DNA from: Brachionus koreanus
Lineage: Eukaryota; Rotifera; Eurotatoria; Ploima; Brachionidae
Direction: 5' to 3'
Length of the DNA stretch: 50,520 bases
NCBI GenBank assembly: GCA_016987375.1
Contig: PJRA01000272.1
Location: 390,671-441,190 of the forward strand
Shown: in pieces, positions 42,954 to 50,520 of the stretch
Position numbering within the stretch: position 1 is the stretch's first letter
How the letters are laid out: every line of letters starts with the position of its first letter
Translations under genes and position numbers: made by a program
Notes under the pieces: generated by a model
What the model saw: the letters and a program-made list of their open reading frames with translations, nothing else
Database searches by the model: none
What the model was told of the DNA's origin: nothing

Positions 42954-43167
42954 AAAATTTTTGATCAAATTTCATTCTTTCAAAAATGATCAAAATATTT
43001 TAAATGCGCATTTAAATTTCAATTTATTTTTATAAATTACAATCCTTTTTCAAAAGTCTGTAAATAAAGCTTTGAAGTGTTACAAAAATTCAAACTGCCA
43101 TGAAATCTAATTACGCATTTAAAATATTTTGATCATTTTTGAAAAATAAAATTTGATCAAAAATCTT
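42954..43167. mobile_element. MITE-like inverted repeat, about 57-bp arms
   Basis: AAATTTTTGATCAAATTTCA … TCAAAAATGATCAAAATATT … AAATGCGCATTTA at 42954-43011 is matched by the reverse complement of about 43112-43167 with a few mismatches. The about 100-bp centre is unrelated. No coding capacity. Target duplication not identified. Confidence 0.6.
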
Positions 43168-43393
43168 CCTTTCTCCTATTCGTTCTATGGATGAATTTCA
43201 AAAATTTATCTAAACATAAAAATTTCAAGAATTTTAATTGTGATCATACCCATATTTTTTCTAAAAATGACCAGAAATATAATAAAAAATATCTGCTTGT
43301 TTCATATAATAAATTGATTAAAATATCACAAATATTATCCCTAAGTGATTTAAAATAATTTTTTTTATTTAATAAACACCTTATTCATCACAG

Positions 43394-43559
43394 TTTTCAC
43401 CATGATCTACTAGAATCAGAAGAAAATGTAAAATACGATAATGATGAAACAGTTCCAGGACCTAGAAATAAGCGCCAAAAATTTACTGATAGTTTGAATA
43501 AATTATACGAAACTTGGGACAAGCCTTTGCGAAAAAAATTGTACTTTTTTGCCCAATAG
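43394..43559 (+). CDS. Orphan terminal exon, 54 codons
   Basis: After an acceptor (TTCATCACAG ending at 43393) the frame reads HDLLESEENVKYDNDETVPG and continues PRNKRQKFTDSLNKLYETWD, then KPLRKKLYFFAQ and TAG at 43557-43559. The composition is that of a real protein and contrasts with neighbouring noise, but no upstream exon or in-frame start was found on this strand. It could be the last exon of a gene whose start I missed, or a retro-copied or broken fragment. Function unknown. Confidence 0.4.
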
Positions 43560-44159
43560 ATAAATATAAACAAAAAAAAAAGTTACTAAACAATTCTTTT
43601 TTAATTTATTTTTCTTTTTTTATGGTCAATTTTCTTTTATTTGATATTATTTATTTTGATAAAAAATATTTTATAAAAAAATTTATTTTTTAAAAAATAT
43701 TTTTTTTGGGGACTTTGTTTTAACATTATTACCCAAACTTTTACTCTATTATGATTTAATAAATGTATGGTAATTTTTATTAAAAAATGATAGATTTTAT
43801 TTAATCAATAATATGCAAGTGTTAACGTCCATCATTTAGCTATTTTTTTTTATCTAACTCTATTTATTTATTTTGATATATTATCTAATAACTTATGTGA
43901 GAATCCACGTATCTTAGATATTCTTTTCTCAAATTAAAACTGATGAATTTCTCTACAAATATTCTAGCTTCAATTATTTTCTTAGTTTAAACTTCAAATA
44001 CATTAATAGTTAATATGCTTATTACAATGGTTTATGGATTAGTTTATGGACTATACTAACTGTAAGTATTTGTGCCCACTAACTTGGTTAGAAGAATCGA
44101 AGAAAATTCAATTTTCAAGACTTTAAGTATCAAAAATGAAATCCATTGCCAAAATTTTA

Positions 44160-44218
44160 AATTTTGATTTGATAGCAAGTCGGAAAGACTATTTTTTAAG
44201 GCACCAAAATCAAGCTAT
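44160..44218 (+). repeat. Dispersed repeat, related to 18371-18436
   Basis: ATTTTGATTTGATAGCAAGT … GACTATTTTTTAAGGCACCA … AAATCAAG matches the interior of the second Fe65-intron MITE (ATTTTGATTTGAAAGCAACT … ACTATTTTTTTTGGGGGCAT … AAATCAAG), same orientation. Confidence 0.5.
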
Positions 44219-44865
44219 AAGTAATAATATTTTTTATTTTAAAAAGATAGATATTAAAACAGTTAGTGGTAAAAATAATTGAATTAGAAAGGAGCTTATT
44301 TTAATTAGATCATTTTTTAATGAATGATAGAAAATAATTAAAACATTTTTGACACAAAAATTCTAAGCCTGTTTTTATTAAAGTATTATTTAATTAAAAA
44401 TCAATGAGGTCTTCTTTAATTCTAAGATTTTTTTTCTATAACTACTATTAGATAGAACATTGTGTTTCAGTTTTAATCTTTGCTTTATTTAAGGAAAAAA
44501 TTATAACTAAATTATCTCCGTCAGGCATTTTAACCTATTGATATAATTCGAACATAAACATAAATTTCTAATGTCATAAATTTTCTTTTTAACTAAAATT
44601 TCCTCATTAGAATTAATTCACCAAGTATATTAATTCAAAATTTCTAATTATAATTTAAAAATGTCATTATCAGATATAAGAACTAGGTGATCTTTTTAAT
44701 CTTTGAAAAACATTTGAGGTTAAAATGAATTTTCATTTAGCTTCAAATTGTTCTTTATAGAACTATTTGATTAAAAGTTAAATTTGTTGCTACATCAATC
44801 AATTTAAAAAAAAAATTACATTAAAATTTTAAAAATAAAATGAATAGACAATGACAATTTTTTTT

Positions 44866-47800
44866 TTAAAAATAGATTATAAACAAAATAGATCTAATAT
44901 CTTCTATAATATATTTTGCCAGATCAATATAAAAAGTAATCGTTGATATTTTGTTGATTAGATATCCTAGCTTAGCTTTTGTAATTATGAAAAAAAAATT
45001 TTTAATACCAATAAAATCAAAATTTTGAAATAAATAAATTGATCCAAAAGTAATTTTTTTTTTCAAAATGTATACTTACATTTCTTTTTGTGTCTTTTTT
45101 CTTAATCGCTTCTCTAAATGGTCTGTCTTTAATTGAAGGTCTAAACAAGTTATTTGTCGATAATTCAATATTGTCCGGAATTAATTTGAATTTAAATTTA
45201 ATTAAATCTTGGACTGTGCTCAATTTTTTTATTTTGACTCGTTTTTTATTAGATTTTTTCTTAAGACAAGGCCTTATTATATCGTTTAGTTTTTTAACTT
45301 TTATTTTGAGCCGCTTTTTTTTAGCCAAATGCTCTCTGTTTTTAAACGAATAGTTCCAATTTATTGACTCGAGAATTTTGCTGGTCTGCATCAAATTTTT
45401 TTGACGAATTTTCTCAGACTCATCTAATTTTCTTAGTTCCTCATCAGTTTTTATGTTTAAGTCGGACAATAATTTATCCAGATCGACCAATTTTTTCTCG
45501 TTACCAGATTCTACTGTTGGGTTTTTGTCGGCCGCTTTCACAGAAAGAGACTTATCATTAAGAATATTCGATAAAGACAAATATTTTTTATTTGTGTCTT
45601 GATCGGATTTTTTAGTCTCAGATAATGGAGTAATCGGATGCATTTTCGTGGCCTTTTGAAAATCGATCAGTTCATCTCTGTTTGATCTTATTAAAAAAAT
45701 ATTTTAAGAAATTAAAAATTTATTGTCTAATATTTATTGAAAATTAAAGTAGTAAAATATCATGAATCGTTCTATCTTGAAAAATTTTCAAATTAGCAAG
45801 AAATAAATTGAGCAATTTCATAGCTATAGAAATTGCTTTCTTGTAATACCATTAGTGGTTCATTTCACTAATTGGTAATTTTGAGCTCTATTATGCTCAT
45901 TTATGCATAAGAACTAAATAGCATTTTGTTGTTTATTTTATTTTAAAATAGGAAAATTTTAATTCAAAAGTCGATTATTTCAAAATTTCTTTATAAAAGT
46001 CTAAATATTTCGGGGAATTTAAATTAAATTTTTTCTTTTTAATTATTCAATCTTTTAACTAATTTTCCTAGTTTAAAATAATAAATAAAACCTTTGTTAT
46101 AATAATTCCTAGATATTTTCAATTAATTGAGTCAAATCTTAAAATTAATAAATGAAGAATTCACTTCAATTAAACCTTATTAATAAAATTTTAATAAATC
46201 TATAAATTTTATTTTAATGTCATTTAAATAAATCAAATTCTTATATAATTTTCATTAGTTTTTTTTTCAGATAGTCAAGGAGATTTACTATAATCTACAT
46301 TTTCTACATTTAAATTTACTCATCGTGATTAATCACAAGATATTATCACCAAATGACGAGATAATTGAATAAAATAATAATAAATTGTTTAAATAAATTT
46401 AAAATCATAATATGTTAAATTAAAACAATAGCTTTTTACGCACCTTTAATAATTTAAACAAACTTTTATTTCTACATTCTTTTTCAAAAAAACTATCCTC
46501 AAGAATTTATTTGCAAAAAAAATTTTAAACACTGCTAATTTATATCAAGTAAAAAAAAGAACTCGGAGAAAGAAGAAAAGAAATCATTAAAAATTGATAA
46601 AACTAAATTTTTTTAAATTTTTAAATGAAAAAAATATTCATAACTTTTGAGCTTTTTGATCATTCGATAGCAAAAAATTATTATTAAGCAAGCTTTAGTG
46701 CAAAATTTTAAAATTTTTAAGGAATATTAATTTTTATAAATTTAAATCATCATTATTTTTATTTGAATATTGCAATGAAATATTTAAAAATTTGGAAAAA
46801 AATCCAGCTCAAAAATCATCTATTAGTGTTCGGTATTCATTTACATAATTTTTTTCTAAAAAAGATTGGTATGATTTTTTAATTACATAGTTTTATAGTT
46901 GATTTTGTATTTATAGAAATAGAAAAAATTTTAATTGCCTTACTTAATTGATTTCTATATATAAATAAAGTGCATTTTATATGCGAAATTAACTTTTTTA
47001 TAAATAAAATAGTTATTAGTTGTTTTAGTTGAATTAGAATTTAAAATTAATCTTAAATTTGAAGCCACTGTGAATTTCAAAAAAAAATTGAAAACAATTG
47101 TTCCTTTTTAAGATAAAATAAAATTAAAATTAATTAGATAAATTCTAAAAAATACTGCAAGATGCTGCTGGATCTTTTTCACCTAAAATAATTGTTCTCA
47201 TATACCTTAAACACTTGCAAATAAGTGTTTCCTACTCATGTCTTTGAAGAATTTAAGACCTAATTTTCAGGATTTTAGCTGAAAAAAAATTAAGTAACTT
47301 TTTATAGAATTTTAGGGCAAAAAAAAGAACAAAATAATCATTTTTAAAAGATTAAATTTGATTATATTGATTAACTAAAAAAAAAGAAAAATAAATCTCA
47401 ATTTTTCAAAAAAAAAAAAATTAAAAAGTATGTTACACTATGTTGCAGTATTATTTGAAATATTTTTCATTATATTTTATTTTAATTGAATTAAAAAAGA
47501 AAACATTTTTGTTCATGCATATGAAATACACAATCTCGAATTTGAGGTCTTGAGAAGGATCTTTTGGTAAACAAATAAATTTCCCTCCTAATTTTAGTAA
47601 GCTTAAATTAACTAGCTGAAAGTTTGATTGATTTTGATTACTTAATAATTTTATCATTCTAAACAGAAGTTTTTTTCAATGGTAATTAAAGCGTAATAAA
47701 ATGTATTGCATGTCTGAAGATTCAATTTTTCAATCTAAAATCCAATTCATAATGCACTTACTTGTACAAAATTGGCTGTGTTGATCTTCGTGGGTTTTTT

Positions 47801-48575
47801 CGGCTAATAGGCTGTTGCAAACCTAGCTTTCGTTCTAAAATTCTGTCCAAATCTTCCAATGATTCGAGTATTTTGTCAAGGCAGTAGTTTTGATCCACAC
47901 TAATGGTTATATTTCTTCTTCTCTTTTGACTAAGATTTCTATTCGTACAGGGATGGTGTACCTTTAAAAAAAATGAAAAAATAAATATTTCTATTTAGAT
48001 AAAAAAATTATAATTGACAAATTTTTATGCTAAACAGTATATTATTTCGTGTAGTTAATGAGATAATTTCGGATGCAAGTTAATAGGAAAAAATAAATCG
48101 GCATGCAATATACCGCTCATTGAACCCAAAGCCTAGTTAAATTTTTTATGTATCTTTTTTCTCATTAAACAAAAGGTAAAATATTTAAGAGTTTTAATTA
48201 GCAACAAATATCAGTAATGTTTTTTAAGCATTAATATTTATTTAGTCCAAATTTTATTCAGAATATTCCAATTATTTTACAAACTATTTTAATAATTTGA
48301 AATAATTGTCAGTTTATATTATTAATATATTATAAATTAAATAGCACAAATAACTAGAAGAAAATACGACAAGATTTGCATAGTAATTAGAGGATAGTGG
48401 ATAGAAAAACAGAAAGAAGGTGTTAGAAAAAAAGATGAACTATTTGAAGCAACAATAAATTGGCAATAGTCTTCAACTTACTTTTTCAGTGTCTTCGATT
48501 ATGCACAAGTCATTTTTCGTAGGTTTTGGGTAATGATTCTTTGGTGAGGGTAGAAGCGCTGATTTTATCTGATTA
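44866..48575 (-). CDS. Basic Lys-rich protein, partial, at least three exons; 5' end outside
   Basis: Exons 48575-48482, 47961-47762 and 45686-45080 join in frame with strong GTAAGT donors and give about 300 residues. The first exon found starts in mid-codon, so the gene continues upstream. The protein is hydrophilic: a basic block QKRRRN, a short predicted helix (CLDKILESLEDLDRILERKL), an acidic/Leu stretch (KLVDLDKLLSDLN) and a long nuclear-signal-like run (AKKKRLKIKVKK … KKKSNKKRVKIKK). No known domain is recognised; a nuclear or nucleolar protein is plausible. The terminal exon is uncertain. 44970-44866 keeps the phase (begins LGYLINKIS) but has a poor acceptor. Introns are 519 bp and about 2.1 kb. 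Confidence 0.6.
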
Positions 48576-50272
48576 CTAGAAAATAAATTTAGTATTTAGT
48601 TAGGTGTGGAAGCCAGAGCTGCTCTTTGATGCCCAAATTGATTGTTATAAACATTATGCATTCACTCAAGTGCACCAAATAGCTGTCAGCAAATAATTAA
48701 AAAAATTTTATATTTGGAAATTTATAAAATAGTGACAATATAGGAATATATGTTTTCATTTTTAGGTTATTTTACTTTAAAAAAAAATTGTATTTTCAAA
48801 AGCTTAATAAGTAGTAACTTAGCTATAAGGTAAAAGCAGTTTTTTTTTTTACCACAATGATTTAGTTATATTGAAGAGAACAAGAGTATGTAGAGGAGCG
48901 AGCCGAAAGCAAAGAGAAGCCTTTTATTTATATTGTTATATTAAAAAATCTTTTATCTTGTTAAAATGGCGATTATTTGTTTGAGCACTCAAAAGGCCTC
49001 TTGTAAATCTCGTAAATTAAATTTCATTTTATTACATAAGATAAATTTCTCCAACTACAACAACAAAAAAACAACTAAAACTTAATAATTTGATTAACTA
49101 ACATTTCTTATTTGATTAGCGAGCCTAATCTCCTTTTCTCCTTTAATTTATTTCATTTTTATTTCGAATTTGGCCCCCGGAACAAAAGAAAATCAATAAA
49201 TCCAGCATCTTTATCACTTAAAATCATTTGTCTAGATCTTGCTCTAAAAATAAACTCCAACTACATTAAATAAATCTTCTAAAATCTTTTCCTTTTTATA
49301 ATTTAATTTTAAATCAATAAACTTTTCATTTTATTTTTTTTTAAATTTGTTTAGAGCGTTTAAATAAATTGTTTGATTATTATTTTTTTAAATTTAAACT
49401 TTGTTGCTTAAATATTTATTTTGTCCACTTAATATATATCTTGAATAAAGCCAAATTACAACTTTTCTAACCTTAAGTATTTAATTTAATATTGAAATCG
49501 TAAAAATATAACTCAACATACTTTTTTATTACTAAAGTTATATACTTTGTTTCTAATATGATTCAAAATCGTACATTCAAGTACTGATTATACTTCATTC
49601 TGAATATCCACTAAAATAAATTTCCATTTCTAAAATAGAAATGATAAATTTTGAAATTGTTGAAGTGTCTCACAAAGGAAATAAGTTTTCGAAACCTAGA
49701 GTTAATAAATGTAGAAATTATTAAAATAATAATTTCACTAATTTAAGTGTTTTGTGAAGCAATTTGAAAATTAAAATATTTTAAAAATTGGAATTTCTAA
49801 ATAAAGTCAATTTAGAGCACTAAAATGATGTGATTAATATTGAAAAAAATAAATTAAAATCAAAATTCAGTAATTTTTTCAATTCTTTAATTTTTTACTA
49901 GGTTCAGTTTTTACCACAATAATTTAATTGATTCTATTTTTTTTATTTTTTTAGATCTAAAGCAGACAAGAAACCAGTAGTTTCTTTTTTTTCTAAATAA
50001 AAATTAATTTGAAACCATGAAATTTTTTTTTGTCTTTTTTTTTGTTAATATTTTAGTTTGTGTAATTAAATAATGGAAATAAAATTAAAAGCCAAAAATA
50101 AATTAAATTTCTAGGTTCTATATTTGATTCTAAATTAATTTTGACTTAACTGAATAAAAGTAATTCAAAATTCAGCATTTCAATTTCTTCATTTCTTCAA
50201 AATTTTACATAACGAAGTCCTAAATGAAATTTCTTTTTTAATTCTATTCTAATTTTTTGTGAATAACAAGTA
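48576..50272. other. Intron or upstream region of the partial gene
   Basis: No exon found. A GC-richer, pyrimidine-rich minus-strand stretch at about 48885-48920 (CTTCTCTTTGCTTTCGGCTC) could belong to a promoter or 5'UTR, but nothing else supports it. Confidence 0.3.
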
Positions 50273-50520
50273 GTGTTGGATGCGGACAGAGCTAACCGGT
50301 CCAATGGACGTGCGGTTACTCGCGGTTGTTGGTCCGTTTATTATAGCGGTCTAATTTTTAGCCCGTATAATAACCATTTGAATTTAAACGGACGGTCTTA
50401 GAAACCGTCAAAATTTTGGCGAACGGACTCTGCCCGTATATCAACCGTTTAAATTTAGAATTTATTATAAAAAATTATTTTCAATAATTGATTTAAAAAA
50501 ATTTTTAAATTGATTGTTTA
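50273..50520 (+). mobile_element. Possible hAT-like element terminus, cut by window end
   Basis: At about 50273 the composition changes sharply to GC-richer sequence starting TAGTGTTGGATGCGGAC, close to the YAGTGTTGG-type ends of hAT transposons. It is followed by subterminal repeats (CCCGTATAATAACCATTTGA and CCCGTATATCAACCGTTTAA; many CGGT/ACCG words on both strands). hAT elements often have such dense subterminal motifs. The other end is outside the window. Confidence 0.35.

Noticed and set aside
1..50520. CRISPR arrays, rRNA genes, bacterial-type operons
   Set aside because: No regularly spaced direct repeats, no rRNA-like sequence and no closely packed co-oriented ORFs; the DNA is eukaryotic.

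Overview
This window is animal nuclear DNA: very AT-rich, with intron-split genes, introns mostly about 45-70 nt (a few of 0.5-3.2 kb), AATAAA polyadenylation signals, and clear metazoan families (an Fe65/APBB adaptor, a DLC-type SAM-RhoGAP-START protein, a Ly6-fold secreted protein, a 7TM receptor). The compact introns, the base composition and the FLYWCH-MULE, Merlin, mariner and LINE remnants would fit a small-genome protostome such as a monogonont rotifer. That placement is inference and I cannot confirm it from sequence alone. Exon coordinates were worked out by hand from splice sites that keep the reading frame; no transcript data were used.

Layout. 0-2 kb: a single-exon gene for a disordered RS- and proline-rich protein. 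2.1-3.4 kb: a MULE transposase with an intact DDE core but a broken FLYWCH N-terminus. 3.7-5.9 kb: copy A of a segmental duplication carrying a secreted Leu/Asn-rich protein gene (minus). 6.4-9.3 kb: a small ORF, a 42-residue Cys-tailed microprotein and a five-exon coiled-coil gene that may be Spc25-like. 10.9-12.0 kb: a two-exon 7TM receptor. 12.7-13.3 kb: LINE 3' ends in opposite orientations around an assembly gap. 14.3-14.8 kb: a two-exon single-pass membrane protein with a three-codon upstream ORF that overlaps its start. 16.5-20.5 kb: a five-exon Fe65 homologue (minus). 20.6-28.1 kb: a gene desert with one possible 5'UTR exon and retroelement scraps. 28.1-28.7 kb: a three-exon Ly6/quiver-like gene. 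29.4-31.8 kb: copy B of the duplication in inverted orientation. 31.8-33.4 kb: a 978-bp Merlin-type element with 8-bp target duplications, next to a decayed mariner transposase. 34.2-42.2 kb: an eight-exon DLC homologue (minus), its introns loaded with MITEs and SINEs. 43.4 kb: an orphan terminal exon (plus). 45-48.6 kb: a partial gene for a basic, lysine-rich protein (minus) that runs beyond the window. 50.3 kb to the end: a possible hAT-like terminus.

The cytoskeletal and signalling genes (Fe65, DLC) are separate transcription units with no visible operon logic. The most unusual structure is the about 2.1-kb inverted duplication separated by about 23.5 kb. Its two secreted-protein genes are transcribed away from each other, and their proteins are identical from about residue 90 onward although the N-terminal quarter differs. 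One duplication edge lies within a few bases of the Merlin insertion.
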